From Candidatus Gastranaerophilales bacterium (lineage in GTDB: Bacteria; Cyanobacteriota; Vampirovibrionia; Gastranaerophilales; Gastranaerophilaceae), in contig CALVHB010000033.1 of the NCBI GenBank assembly GCA_944327275.1, positions 1 through 59,234 on the forward strand: 59,234 bases of DNA, in the 5' to 3' direction. Below the pieces are notes generated by a model. It saw nothing but the letters and a program-made list of their open reading frames with translations. It ran no database searches and was not told the DNA's origin. How positions within the stretch are numbered: position 1 is the first letter of the stretch; each line of letters begins with the position of its first letter. The translations under genes were made by a program, and so were the position numbers. Of this stretch, positions 25,410 to 34,075 are shown piece after piece.

Positions 25410-27077
25410 TTATTTATAAATATAATGTCTTTCTTCTGCTTTTTTGTTTCTTATTTCAATTAAATGTTCTTTAGCTGCCTCAAGACTTTTCGGAAAGTGT
25501 TTTAATATAGTTGCAGAACTATTACATTTCCCAGTTAGTAGTAAAACATAGCATTCTGCAAACATTTCTTGAGCATTTGCAGTACAGTAATTATCTTTTT
25601 TGAAAATTTGTTCAATTAATTTTGGAGGATTTTTGTAATCAAATTGCTTATTACCATTTTGTTTGTATTCATTTAGTTCCTTATTAAAAGTTTTTTCAAA
25701 TTTGCTGCCTATAGTAGAATCAATACCTTCAGTATTATCGATAGCATGACCAAGTTCGTGTATTAATATTTTTAGTGCATTGTTTGAATGATATGCTTTT
25801 GTAGTTATTTCGTCATTTATAGTAGAATAAAACCCTGCAATTTTAGTATCTTGATTTTTTAAATTTTTATACTCTCTCATTGAATTAATTTTAGAGCATT
25901 CAACACTTAGATCGAATAGAACTTCTGCGGGTAATTTTTGAGTAAGTTTTGAAAGGTTTTTTCTGTCTTTTTTATTCATTTCTGAATATAACTTTGCTAG
26001 ATTTATTTTTCTTGTTTCTTTTGTTCTGTTATTTGTTATATTTACAACTTGTCCTGAATATTTTACATCAAAAGTATCTCCTGTATAATATTTATTGTTT
26101 ACTTGTTGATTTTCTAATTTTTTAAATTTAGAGTAACCTTTCATGTTGTAAAAATCTTTCATGATTTCTTTTAAAAATTCTTTTTTTTCTTTTGTAGAAA
26201 GAATTTTGCTGTTATTTATTGCATCGATAAGCTCAGTTTTATTAAATTTAGCATAACTTTCCATAAATTTCTCAAATTCTTCTTCTTTTAAGTTTGTTAT
26301 TAAATTGAGCATTTTTTTGCAATAATCTGGGTCTCCATCAGGATTTGAAAGATTTTTATCAAGTTTTTCTCCAGCATTATTTCTTATTATTTCTCCTTTT
26401 TTATCAGTTGTGATAAATTCTTCTCCATTTAAATATTTAATAAAATGTTTGTTTTTTTTATCAATATTATGAATTTCTTTTTCTATTATTTCTTGATTAT
26501 TTGGATCATAATATGTAAATTCTGCAATTTCATTTTTGTGTCTTTCAATTTTTTTTATTTTTTCATTTTTTATTGTAACAAAGATATTATCTTCTAAACC
26601 TAATCTACCATTATTAGTGTTTTCTGATTGCATTATTGTTAAATCTTTTGAGTGTTTAAAAATTTTATAATATTTATTTTCATTTTCGTCAACATACCAT
26701 TTTGAATTCTTTTCCCAATTTAATACTATTTTATTTGTATCTTTATTTTTAATTGTTGTTCTACCATTTATTGTTTCTGTTATGTATTTATTTGTTGGAT
26801 ATTTTTTTGATAATGATTCTAATGAAAATTGGTTAGTGTCAATATTTCCATTTTCATCAAATATAATGAAATTAAGTTCTTTTTGTAATTCTTTGTTATT
26901 ACTTTTTTTATTGTAATTTGAGAATTGTCCTCCGAAAATTTCTGTTGGAGTTTTTTCATTTTTTAATTCATCTTTTTTAAATGAAATTTCTGTTTTTTGT
27001 GGAATAGAATTGATATTCTCACTATTTACTTCATCATAAGATATATTTTTTATTTGGCTAATTTTAAATTCGCTCAT
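25410..27077 (-). CDS. putative zinc metalloprotease with anthrax lethal-factor-like C-terminal domain
   Basis: 555 aa from ATG 27077, which lies 6 bases after GGAG; the frame also has an upstream GTG. The first 400 residues are Lys/Asn/Glu-rich and contain beta-like repeats (FIIFDENGNIDTNQF, KFIKYLNGEEF-type text) with no known domain. The C-terminal part has the zinc motif HELGH at 440-444 and a downstream acidic helix QEMFAECYVLLLTG (E504, E508), the arrangement of the ATLF/gluzincin family. There is no classical signal peptide. A role as a secreted or surface toxin-like protease is inference. The composition is more AT-rich than its neighbours, consistent with transfer. It lies upstream of mgtE but that gene has its own promoter. 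Confidence 0.6.
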   Translation of the reverse strand: MSEFKISQIKNISYDEVNSENINSIPQKTEISFKKDELKNEKTPTEIFGGQFSNYNKKSNNKELQKELNFIIFDENGNIDTNQFSLESLSKKYPTNKYITETINGRTTIKNKDTNKIVLNWEKNSKWYVDENENKYYKIFKHSKDLTIMQSENTNNGRLGLEDNIFVTIKNEKIKKIERHKNEIAEFTYYDPNNQEIIEKEIHNIDKKNKHFIKYLNGEEFITTDKKGEIIRNNAGEKLDKNLSNPDGDPDYCKKMLNLITNLKEEEFEKFMESYAKFNKTELIDAINNSKILSTKEKKEFLKEIMKDFYNMKGYSKFKKLENQQVNNKYYTGDTFDVKYSGQVVNITNNRTKETRKINLAKLYSEMNKKDRKNLSKLTQKLPAEVLFDLSVECSKINSMREYKNLKNQDTKIAGFYSTINDEITTKAYHSNNALKILIHELGHAIDNTEGIDSTIGSKFEKTFNKELNEYKQNGNKQFDYKNPPKLIEQIFKKDNYCTANAQEMFAECYVLLLTGKCNSSATILKHFPKSLEAAKEHLIEIRNKKAEERHYIYK

Positions 27078-27194
27078 CATATTCTCCACACTTTGTTTAT
27101 TATCGGAATTTTAGATTTAAACTTTAAATAAATCGTTTAATATGTTACAAAATTTTATATATTTATGCTATTATTTCTGCAGGAGAGGAAAAAT

Positions 27195-28910
27195 ATGATT
27201 AAAAATTATTTTATAAACGAAATTGAAAATGCTATTGAAAATGCAATTCAATATAATAAGTTAGGTGCAATGACCGAATATGAGAAAGGAACGTTAAAAG
27301 TTGAACGTCCTAAAAATTCTGATTTTGGAGATTACGCAGTAAATGTATCTTCATTAGCAAGGTTTGCAAGAATCGCTCCTCCTCAGATAGCTAACGCAAT
27401 TTTAGAATATATAAACAAAGATGACAATGAATATACAGTAATTGGTGGCTTTATAAATTTTAAAGCCGGTAAAAAAATATTGTCTAATCTTGTAAAAGAG
27501 ATTTTTGAATCAAAGAAAAATTTTGGTAAACCTGATAAAGTCGATGTCGAAAAAATTATTTTAGAATATGTATCAGCTAACCCTACAGGACCTTTTCATA
27601 TTGGGCATGGCCGTTGGGCTGCAATGGGTTCTGTTTTGGCTAATCTTTTAAAATTCTACGGTCACGATGTATATCAAGAGTTTTATATAAATGATGCCGG
27701 TTCCCAAATTCAAAAACTTGGGAATTCTCTTGCAATAAGAATTCGTCAGGAACTTGGAGAAGATATTGATTTCCCAACTGATGAGGTTGAAAGAAAAAAT
27801 TATTATCCTGGTGATTACTTAATCCCTGTTGCGAAAAAATATTTAGAAACACATAAAGGCTTACCTGAAGATATTCAAGAACTTTGTGATTTTGCCAAAG
27901 AATACGAAGAAAAAGTTCAAAGAGACCTTTTAGATAAATTCAAAGTTCATTTTGATAATTTCTATTCAGAATTATCTCTACATAAATCAGGTAAGGTTGA
28001 TGAATGTGTTAACAAATTAAAAGCAAGTGGAAAAATTTATCAAAAAGATGGTGCAGATTGGTTTAAATCTTCAGATTACGGAGATGATCAAGATAGAGTA
28101 ATTAAAAAAGCAGATGGCTCAAATACTTATTTAACTGCCGATATAGCTTATCATATTGATAAATTAGAGCGTGGTTTTGATAGAATGATTAACATATGGG
28201 GTGCTGATCACCATGGTTACGTCGCTCGTGTTAAAGCTTCTATTGAGGCTTTAGGTTATAATCCTAATAAATTGGAAGTCTTATTAGGGCAGTTAGTAAA
28301 TCTTGTTATTGATGGAAACGAAGTTAGAATGGGTAAACGTAAAAATATGGTTACCCTTGAAGATCTGATTGATGAAGTTGGAGTAGATGCGACTCGTTTT
28401 TGGATGTCAATGAGAAATATTGATACAACTCTTGATTTTGATATTGAGCTTGCGAAGAAGAGTACTGATGAAAATCCTGTATTTTACGTACAATACGCTC
28501 ACGCAAGAGCTTGTTCTATCTTGAGAAATGTTGTTTCTGAAAAAATTAATACTGAATCTGGAGAAAAAACTCCGGCTCCAATGACTGAACAAGAATTGCA
28601 AGAGTTAATTAATAGCTTTGCTCCGGAAATGGTTCTACCAACCATTGATACTGCAAGACAACTTATCCTAAAATTAGAAGAATACAAGTCAGTTATTAAA
28701 AATTCTGCTGAAACACGCCAAGTATACACAATTTGCAGATATGTTCAAGAATTAGCCAGTGAATTCCATTCTTTCTACAATGCAAATCGTGTAATTTCAG
28801 ATGATAAGGATATGATGAAGGCAAGAATTGCACTTGTATGGAGTGTAAAAACTGTACTTCATAATGCATTAGAAGATATACTTGCAGTAAGTGCTCCGGA
28901 AAGAATGTAG
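27195..28910 (+). CDS. argS: arginyl-tRNA synthetase
   Basis: 571 aa from ATG 27195, preceded by AGGAGAGG; the longer frame from 27165 has no ribosome site. Class I signatures: HIGH as GPFHIGHGR, and the KMSKS-like MGKRKNMVTLEDL. The N-terminal Add-1 domain and the C-terminal DALR anticodon-binding domain are present (ending LAVSAPERM). A promoter TTACAA-18-TATTAT is seen at 27145-27174. A hairpin follows the gene. Confidence 0.97.
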   Translation: MIKNYFINEIENAIENAIQYNKLGAMTEYEKGTLKVERPKNSDFGDYAVNVSSLARFARIAPPQIANAILEYINKDDNEYTVIGGFINFKAGKKILSNLVKEIFESKKNFGKPDKVDVEKIILEYVSANPTGPFHIGHGRWAAMGSVLANLLKFYGHDVYQEFYINDAGSQIQKLGNSLAIRIRQELGEDIDFPTDEVERKNYYPGDYLIPVAKKYLETHKGLPEDIQELCDFAKEYEEKVQRDLLDKFKVHFDNFYSELSLHKSGKVDECVNKLKASGKIYQKDGADWFKSSDYGDDQDRVIKKADGSNTYLTADIAYHIDKLERGFDRMINIWGADHHGYVARVKASIEALGYNPNKLEVLLGQLVNLVIDGNEVRMGKRKNMVTLEDLIDEVGVDATRFWMSMRNIDTTLDFDIELAKKSTDENPVFYVQYAHARACSILRNVVSEKINTESGEKTPAPMTEQELQELINSFAPEMVLPTIDTARQLILKLEEYKSVIKNSAETRQVYTICRYVQELASEFHSFYNANRVISDDKDMMKARIALVWSVKTVLHNALEDILAVSAPERM

Positions 28911-28945
28911 TTTTAAGGATATAAGTTGCATTATACATATTTAAA

Positions 28946-28985
28946 AATTAACTTCTTCAAGACTATAGTTCGGAGAAGTTAATTT
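28946..28985. terminator. terminator between argS and dusB
   Basis: AAATTAACTTCT pairs with AGAAGTTAATTT around a loop of about 15 bases; flanking A and T stretches allow use from both sides. Convergent genes argS and dusB flank it. Confidence 0.6.
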
Positions 28986-29009
28986 ATTACGGATTAAAAT
29001 TTTTTAGGT

Positions 29010-29987
29010 CTAACAAGAATGAGTTCTTGTGCTTGCAAGCCGTTCAATTATCTTGTTGTAATCTTCTTCAACTACCAATTTTGAACGCAAAATTTTTGCA
29101 TTTTCAAAACCTGATAAATAGTAAGGGTAAAATTTTCTCATAAATTTAATTGCAACGTTTTCTCCACGTAGTTTAATTTCCTCATCCAAGTGCCATTTAA
29201 GCATTTCAACTCGAGCTTCAATAGATGGAACAGGAAGCTTTTCTCCTGAATTCAGGTAATGTTCTATTCTTCCTATGAGGGTTGGATCTCCAATGGCTCC
29301 TCGTCCAATTGCAATTCCGTTTGCTCCCGATAGTTCAAGGCATTCTATAGCATTTTCAATAGATACTATATCTCCGTTAGCAAATACAGGGATATCAACA
29401 TTTTCTTTAAGAGCCCTAATTTTACCCCAATCAGCATGTCCAGAATACATCTGAGAACGTGTACGTCCATGGATTGTGATAAATTCAGCACCTGCATTTT
29501 GCATTTGTTGGCCAAATTCTACATAATTCATTTCATCAGCAGTGTAACCAAGTCGAAATTTTACACTCACAGGTTTATCTGTACCATCTTTTACTGCTTT
29601 TACTAAATCTGCAGCAAGCGAAGGATTTCTCATTAATGCAGCACCATCTTGCCCGCCTACAACTTTTTTTACAGGACAGCCCATATTTATATCAATCATA
29701 TCTGCATAATTGTTTAAAAATTCTGCAGCTTTTCGCATAAGGTGAGGTTTATGTCCACTAATTTGATATGATATTGGAGTATGATCTTTGTCTCTTTTGA
29801 GAATTTCTGTACCACTTCTGCCGTTTAGTGTTTGAGCTAAGTATTCAGAGCTTATCATTTCTGTTGTAATGAGGCAGTTTTTTGAATATTTTCTAATAAG
29901 ACTTCTTAGAACATAATCAGTTATTCCAGCCATTGGGGCAAGTGATACTCTTGCTTGTATAAGAGTATTCACATTATTATTTGTCAT
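29010..29987 (-). CDS. dusB: tRNA-dihydrouridine synthase, DusB/NifR3 family
   Basis: 325 aa FMN-binding TIM barrel. Typical text includes LAPMAGITDYVLR, the active-site cysteine in DINMGCPVKKVVGGQDGAALM, FITIHGRTRSQMYSG and IGRGAIGDP. It reduces uridine to dihydrouridine in tRNA D-loops. Its start lies within the end of the upstream TPR gene (11-base overlap), so the two are co-translated, although no functional link is obvious. Confidence 0.94.
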   Translation of the reverse strand: MTNNNVNTLIQARVSLAPMAGITDYVLRSLIRKYSKNCLITTEMISSEYLAQTLNGRSGTEILKRDKDHTPISYQISGHKPHLMRKAAEFLNNYADMIDINMGCPVKKVVGGQDGAALMRNPSLAADLVKAVKDGTDKPVSVKFRLGYTADEMNYVEFGQQMQNAGAEFITIHGRTRSQMYSGHADWGKIRALKENVDIPVFANGDIVSIENAIECLELSGANGIAIGRGAIGDPTLIGRIEHYLNSGEKLPVPSIEARVEMLKWHLDEEIKLRGENVAIKFMRKFYPYYLSGFENAKILRSKLVVEEDYNKIIERLASTRTHSC

Positions 29988-32094
29988 ATTGTTTTAATTC
30001 TCCTACTCTGGTTTGAGCATATTTTAGATAGTCATCCTGTTCGGTATATTTACTAGTAAAAGCTTTATAGTAATTTAGAGCGTTTTTATATTGAGATAGA
30101 CTATCATAATCTATAGCAATAAGGTAGTTTATAATTGTTAAATCTGGATTTATGCTTATTGCTTTTTTGTAGTCATTAATAGCTTCATTGTATTTCTTTT
30201 CATTATCATAAATCATTCCCCTATAATATAGTGCATAAGCATCATTTGGTTCAGATGAAATAATTTGATTTAATAAATTCAAGCTTTCGTTGTATTTTGC
30301 AGCTTCGAACAAATTTATAGCTTGTTCGAGTTTTTGAGATGCAACTTGAGCATTCAAACTTTCAAGGAATTCATTCGCTTGACTATTATTTTTATTAAGT
30401 GCTATAGACTTATCTGCATATATTTTAGCATTTTGTAAATCATTTTTATCAGCATAAAGAGCTGCTATATAGTAAGCTATATCGGAATTATTTGGAGCAA
30501 GATTAAGTGCTTTTTTATAGTATTCAATTGCATTAGTGATATCTCCAAGATTTTGGTATGCTGAAGCAACTCCAAGCATTGTATCTGATGTTGGCGGCTG
30601 AATCTTTAAATACTCATTAATGGCACTTTGGTAATCTTTGTTGTTATAATAATCTGCAGCCACGCTAAGAGTTTCATCAGTTGATTGTGCTTTTATTGAT
30701 TTTATAGCATCTTTTACTTGAGTGTTATTTGGAAATTTTGTATTTGCAGTGTTTAATGTTGATAATGCTGCGTTGTAATCTTTACTTTGTCCTTGTGCAA
30801 TTGCAAGGTTAACGTATACTTCGGGATTTGAAGGTGTTAACTTAATAACTTCATTATATATTGCAATAGAATCATTTAGCTTATTTTGTTTATGTAGATC
30901 AAGTGCATAGTTATACAATATGTTTGAAGCATTTGTTGGATTATTTTTCTTAATGTAGTCAACAAATTGAGCGGTAGTCATCGTGTCTCTGACCATGTTA
31001 ATCATGTCGTTTTGAGCAATTTGATTATCAGGATCTAAAGAAAGTACTTTTCTATAAAGTTCCAGAGCTTTTTTCTTGTCCTCTAATGCTGCTAACGATT
31101 GTGCTTTGTATAAATTAGCAAGAACATTGTCTGGGTAAAGTGTTAATATTGAGTCATATGCCGTAATAGCGGTTTTAAAATCTCCTTTTTGTTGATACAA
31201 AGTTCCAACATTAATTCTTGTATTAACATTTGAAGGATCTAGATATTCTGCCTTTGAATAGTATCTTAAAGCTTCATCAAAGTTACCCTCTTTTTGCATA
31301 ATAGCCCCTAAGTTTGCAGTTATGGATGCATCGTTTGGAGATTCTTCCAATTTTCTTTTGTAAATTCTTTCTAACGAATATAATACCTCTTTGTTATCAT
31401 CCATTTTTGTCAAGATATAGTTATATTCATTAACTGCTTCATCTTGTGAACCGATTTTATCAAGTATTTTTGCATATGAAAGTCTAAGATCTATGTCATT
31501 AGGAGCAACTGCAACTGCTTTTCTATAGTATTCAGCAGCTTTGGGATCATTGCCAAGAAGTTTCATTATATCACCAGTCTGCTCAAAACTTTCTTTAATA
31601 AAGCTTTTATCTGAAAGTGATTGATTGAATTCATAACCAGCAGCTGCGAAATTGCCTTCAGCTCTAAGCTGTTTGGCAGTTTTAAATCTGTTAGCAGCTG
31701 AGGTATCAAAGTTTATTGTATTGAGGCATTTATTTAAATTTGATGAAACTTGAACGATCGCCTGTGAAGAATTTTTTACTTGGTTTGCGCTAGGATAATA
31801 CAATAGATAAAATAATGCTGCGCGATAGTCATCGGCTGCTTTTGCATAGTCTTTATCTGTGTTAGCGTAGTATGTTCCCCTTGCAAGATAAGAGTTTATA
31901 AGCCCTATACGTGCAGAGTTATCAAGATAATTTATTCTTAGAGCGTTTTTAAATTCTGTTATTGCTCCTGAGTATTGGTAATTTGCTAAGTATTGCTGTC
32001 CTAAATCAAAGTGTTCTTTAAAATCTGCAAAAACAGGATTAGAAACCAAAGCAGATATTGATAACACACACATAAACCTCAAAATTTTATTCAT
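29977..32094 (-). CDS. large exported tetratricopeptide repeat protein
   Basis: 705 aa from ATG 32094, chosen because GAGGGA precedes it and the signal peptide (KILRFMCVLSISALVSNPVFA) starts there. The rest is a solenoid of about 16-18 TPR units, with clear examples around EAINEYKKAL-type helices and PNNSDIAYYIAALYADK. No other domain is seen. It should be periplasmic or surface-exposed and act as an assembly scaffold, perhaps for envelope or secretion machinery. Overlaps dusB by 11 bases. Confidence 0.88.
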   Translation of the reverse strand: MNKILRFMCVLSISALVSNPVFADFKEHFDLGQQYLANYQYSGAITEFKNALRINYLDNSARIGLINSYLARGTYYANTDKDYAKAADDYRAALFYLLYYPSANQVKNSSQAIVQVSSNLNKCLNTINFDTSAANRFKTAKQLRAEGNFAAAGYEFNQSLSDKSFIKESFEQTGDIMKLLGNDPKAAEYYRKAVAVAPNDIDLRLSYAKILDKIGSQDEAVNEYNYILTKMDDNKEVLYSLERIYKRKLEESPNDASITANLGAIMQKEGNFDEALRYYSKAEYLDPSNVNTRINVGTLYQQKGDFKTAITAYDSILTLYPDNVLANLYKAQSLAALEDKKKALELYRKVLSLDPDNQIAQNDMINMVRDTMTTAQFVDYIKKNNPTNASNILYNYALDLHKQNKLNDSIAIYNEVIKLTPSNPEVYVNLAIAQGQSKDYNAALSTLNTANTKFPNNTQVKDAIKSIKAQSTDETLSVAADYYNNKDYQSAINEYLKIQPPTSDTMLGVASAYQNLGDITNAIEYYKKALNLAPNNSDIAYYIAALYADKNDLQNAKIYADKSIALNKNNSQANEFLESLNAQVASQKLEQAINLFEAAKYNESLNLLNQIISSEPNDAYALYYRGMIYDNEKKYNEAINDYKKAISINPDLTIINYLIAIDYDSLSQYKNALNYYKAFTSKYTEQDDYLKYAQTRVGELKQYDK

Positions 32095-32171
32095 ATAACA
32101 ATCCCTCTTGATGTATATTAATAAATTTATTATTGCACGAACATCCACATTTTACTATATTTTGTAACAAA

Positions 32172-32203
32172 AAAGAGAATACTAAAATTTTAGTATTCTC
32201 TTT
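32172..32203 (-). terminator. perfect inverted repeat, terminator between the 49-aa ORF and the TPR gene
   Basis: AAAGAGAATACTAAAA (32172-32187) is followed directly by its exact complement TTTTAGTATTCTCTTT (32188-32203). On the minus strand the stem ends in TTT. Confidence 0.7.
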
Positions 32204-32226
32204 AATTGTTCAAGGAAAAATAATTC

Positions 32227-32376
32227 CTAGTCATCAAAGTCTGTTTTGGATACAAAATTCATAACGTCATCAAATAAAATTTGAATAGGGATTGTCATGT
32301 TAAACTGCAAATATTCCCCATTGTTCAAATCAAGAAAGACCTCCGGTGCAGATTCATCCAGAATTTTTTCATTCAT
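32227..32376 (-). CDS. 49-aa acidic small protein
   Basis: Unrecognised. The start at 32376 follows AAAGGAG with good spacing; the longer frame back to 32439 lacks one. The product (MNEKILDESAPEVFLDLNNG at the start, ending FVSKTDFDD) is acidic and soluble. It has its own terminator, so it is a free-standing small gene. The good ribosome site and terminator argue that it is real. Confidence 0.65.
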   Translation of the reverse strand: MNEKILDESAPEVFLDLNNGEYLQFNMTIPIQILFDDVMNFVSKTDFDD

Positions 32377-32591
32377 AATACATACTCCTTTAGATTTGTA
32401 TTCAATATATCGGAATAATAAATTTAAAACTTTAAACAATTTTTTATATTTTTTTTGTAATTTTGAAATGTTTTGCTAATTGATAATTTCTGGCTTTACA
32501 TTTTTTTACAAAAATTTTTTTGTTAAATATGTGAAAAAAATATATTTTGTGATACCATGACACTTGTAAATACAATAAAGGAGATACAACA

Positions 32592-33128
32592 ATAGCTGCT
32601 AACGACAACAAAAACAATAAAAATCAGGCAATAATGAATGAAAGAATTCGTGCCAAAGAAGTAAGATTAATTGATGAAAATGGTCAAAATCATGGTGTAG
32701 TTGCGACATCAAAAGCTTTACAAATGGCTTATGATGCTGATTTGGATTTGGTATTGATTAATCCAAATCAAGAGCCGCCTGTTGCTAAAATTCTTAATTA
32801 CGGAAAGTTCAAGTATGAACAAGAAAAGAAAGCAAAAGAAGCAAAGAAAAAGCAACACACTGTAGATGTTAAAGAAATAAAGATCCGTTATAAAATTGAT
32901 ACCCATGATTATCAGGTTAGAATAAAAAGTATTGAAAAATTTATTGCTCAAGGTAACAAGGTTAAAATTGTTGTAATGTTGCGAGGAAGAGAAATGCAAC
33001 ACTCAAATTTAGCTTTTGATCTTGCTAATAAATTTGTAAAAGACATGGAGAACATGCCTGTAACGATAGAAAAAGGACCAATGATGGAAGGTCGTAATGT
33101 ATCGTTGTATATTGCTCCGCAGTCTTAA
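32592..33128 (+). CDS. infC: translation initiation factor IF-3 with an AUA start codon
   Basis: 178 aa. AAAGGAG (32577-32583) sits 8 bases before ATA at 32592, and the frame is open from there (codons for AANDNKNNKNQAI) into the conserved IF-3 N-terminus MNERIRAKEVRLIDENGQ. The only ATG, at 32634, has no ribosome site. In E. coli infC starts with AUU and IF-3 represses its own translation by rejecting non-AUG starts; the same control is likely here. The N- and C-terminal domains are complete (KIRYKIDTHDYQVR, VMLRGREMQH). rpmI and rplT, the usual neighbours, do not follow. Confidence 0.92.
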   Translation: MAANDNKNNKNQAIMNERIRAKEVRLIDENGQNHGVVATSKALQMAYDADLDLVLINPNQEPPVAKILNYGKFKYEQEKKAKEAKKKQHTVDVKEIKIRYKIDTHDYQVRIKSIEKFIAQGNKVKIVVMLRGREMQHSNLAFDLANKFVKDMENMPVTIEKGPMMEGRNVSLYIAPQS

Positions 33129-33137
33129 TAAAAACTC

Positions 33138-33165
33138 TTGACTGAAAATTTTCAGTATATATAAT
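33138..33165 (+). promoter_or_regulatory. promoter with a palindromic spacer upstream of tRNA-Phe
   Basis: TTGACT (33138-33143), a 16-base spacer and TATAAT (33160-33165). The spacer region holds a perfect 16-base palindrome, ACTGAAAATTTTCAGT (33141-33156), which could be an operator. The likely product is the tRNA-Phe precursor, with about 90 bases of 5' leader. Confidence 0.55.
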
Positions 33166-33263
33166 AATAAATGTGGCAATTGAATATTTACAACCATTTA
33201 TCCCAGAGAATATTTTGTTGCCTCGCTAAAATAAAGTAATTGACAAATTAATATAAAAAGTAT

Positions 33264-33336
33264 GCCGCAATAGCTCAGTTGGTAGAGCAAGGGACTGAAA
33301 ATCCCTGTGTCCTTGGTTCAATTCCGAGTTGCGGCA
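33264..33336 (+). tRNA. tRNA-Phe (anticodon GAA)
   Basis: Acceptor GCCGCAA/TTGCGGC, D arm AGCTCAGTTGGTAGAGC, anticodon stem GGGA/TCCC around loop CTGAAAA, T loop TTCAATT, discriminator A. CCA not encoded; a T run follows. Confidence 0.97.
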
Positions 33337-33492
33337 TATTTTTTTGTGAAAATTACAAAAGTGCTTGCAATATGTACTTAAAGCGCTGTTATAAGTGTTG
33401 TATTTATGTATTTATTAGTGTGTAGTAATCAGCTCAACTGGTGTAATTATTTTTGGTAATCGTCATTTGGTGCGAGTTTGAGGGATAGGACG

Positions 33493-33540
33493 CAAGCAAA
33501 CCATTTGATCCAGCAACCGGTCAAATGACTCTTTTGCTTG
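33493..33540. repeat. nested hairpin, copy A
   Basis: Outer stem CAAGCAAA/TTTGCTTG and inner stem CATTTGA/TCAAATG, with the loop TCCAGCAACCGG-type text. It lies downstream of the 99-aa gene (3' untranslated side). Not a standard terminator because no T tract follows on the minus strand. Confidence 0.75.
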
Positions 33541-33614
33541 TCAGGGCAGATGTATAAACTTAATATTATCTGTTTAATAAAACTTATTTATAAACAAAAT
33601 TAACAGTCTTGTAC

Positions 33615-33914
33615 TCAAAAAATGTAAAGTTTATCTTCTAACATCTTTGAATAAGCTTTCTCAATTTGTTCACTAGATAAAACTCTTTTTATTTTTTTTA
33701 GTTTGATTTCACCTGCAGCAAGCTTTTGTTTTAATGTCCTTGAGATATAGTTGTCAAATGGATTTTTTAGGGAATGTTCTGTTTCAAAAATTTGTCCAAA
33801 ATTTTTGAGAGATAGCTCTCTTTTACGGACTCTTATTTTAACTTGCCCCGAAAAAGAATTTTGTTTAACTGCTATGCTACCTTTTTGACTGCTTGATATA
33901 GAAAGTATCCTCAT
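33615..33914 (-). CDS. 99-aa basic protein, paralogue A of a duplicated module
   Basis: Unknown family. It opens MRILSISSSQKGSIAVKQNS, continues with FSGQVKIRVRKREL, and has a conserved C-terminal helix region (AAGEIKLKKIKRVLSSEQIE through AYSKMLEDK). The paralogue at 35086-35382 is about 75% identical overall and nearly identical over the last 38 residues. No signal peptide or catalytic motif. The basic C-terminal half could bind nucleic acid or another protein. It starts at ATG 33914; a ribosome site is not clear. Confidence 0.65.
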   Translation of the reverse strand: MRILSISSSQKGSIAVKQNSFSGQVKIRVRKRELSLKNFGQIFETEHSLKNPFDNYISRTLKQKLAAGEIKLKKIKRVLSSEQIEKAYSKMLEDKLYIF

Positions 33915-33997
33915 TTAAAACACGAGTTTGAGAAAAATAGTGTGCTAGTTTAGTACAAAATCAAATCATCTGTAAATTGTAATCAAACCATGCCTTT

Positions 33998-34004
33998 CCC
34001 CCCC
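33998..34004. repeat. poly-C tract, 7 bases
   Basis: Seven C in an AT-rich gap between copy A and the GNAT gene. It is shorter than the G tract at 10497 and is outside any gene I can support. Confidence 0.6.
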
Positions 34005-34009
34005 ACTAC

Positions 34010-34052
34010 AAAAAAAATATTTTCTTTAGCTAGGTCTACCTAGTCAAGAAAA
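34010..34052 (-). terminator. terminator of the GNAT-like gene
   Basis: Minus-strand stem TTTTCTT (34052-34046) with AAGAAAA (34026-34020), enclosing CTAGGT/ACCTAG, followed by TAT and eight T (34017-34010). Confidence 0.75.
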
Positions 34053-34075
34053 TCAGTTATAGCCGAACCCACAAG

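Larger units (their letters stand above)
33481..33914. repeat. module copy A: small gene plus conserved 3' hairpin region
   Basis: The segment is repeated at 34953-35382. From about 33520 to 33690 (3' flank plus the C-terminal third of the gene) I count only two or three base differences from copy B, while the N-terminal part of the gene differs at many positions. The 33337-33480 stretch before it has no gene; see the rejected tRNA-like match. Confidence 0.9.

Noticed and set aside
33171..33239. 22-codon frame MWQLNIYNHLSQRIFCC... between infC and tRNA-Phe
   Set aside because: No ribosome site and it lies in the leader of the tRNA transcript; no evidence of translation.
33423..33490. tRNA-like stretch (AGCTCAACTGGT followed by an anticodon-like hairpin with loop TTTTTGG)
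   Set aside because: The T arm does not pair and no acceptor stem is found, so it is not a functional tRNA; a decayed remnant is possible but unproven.
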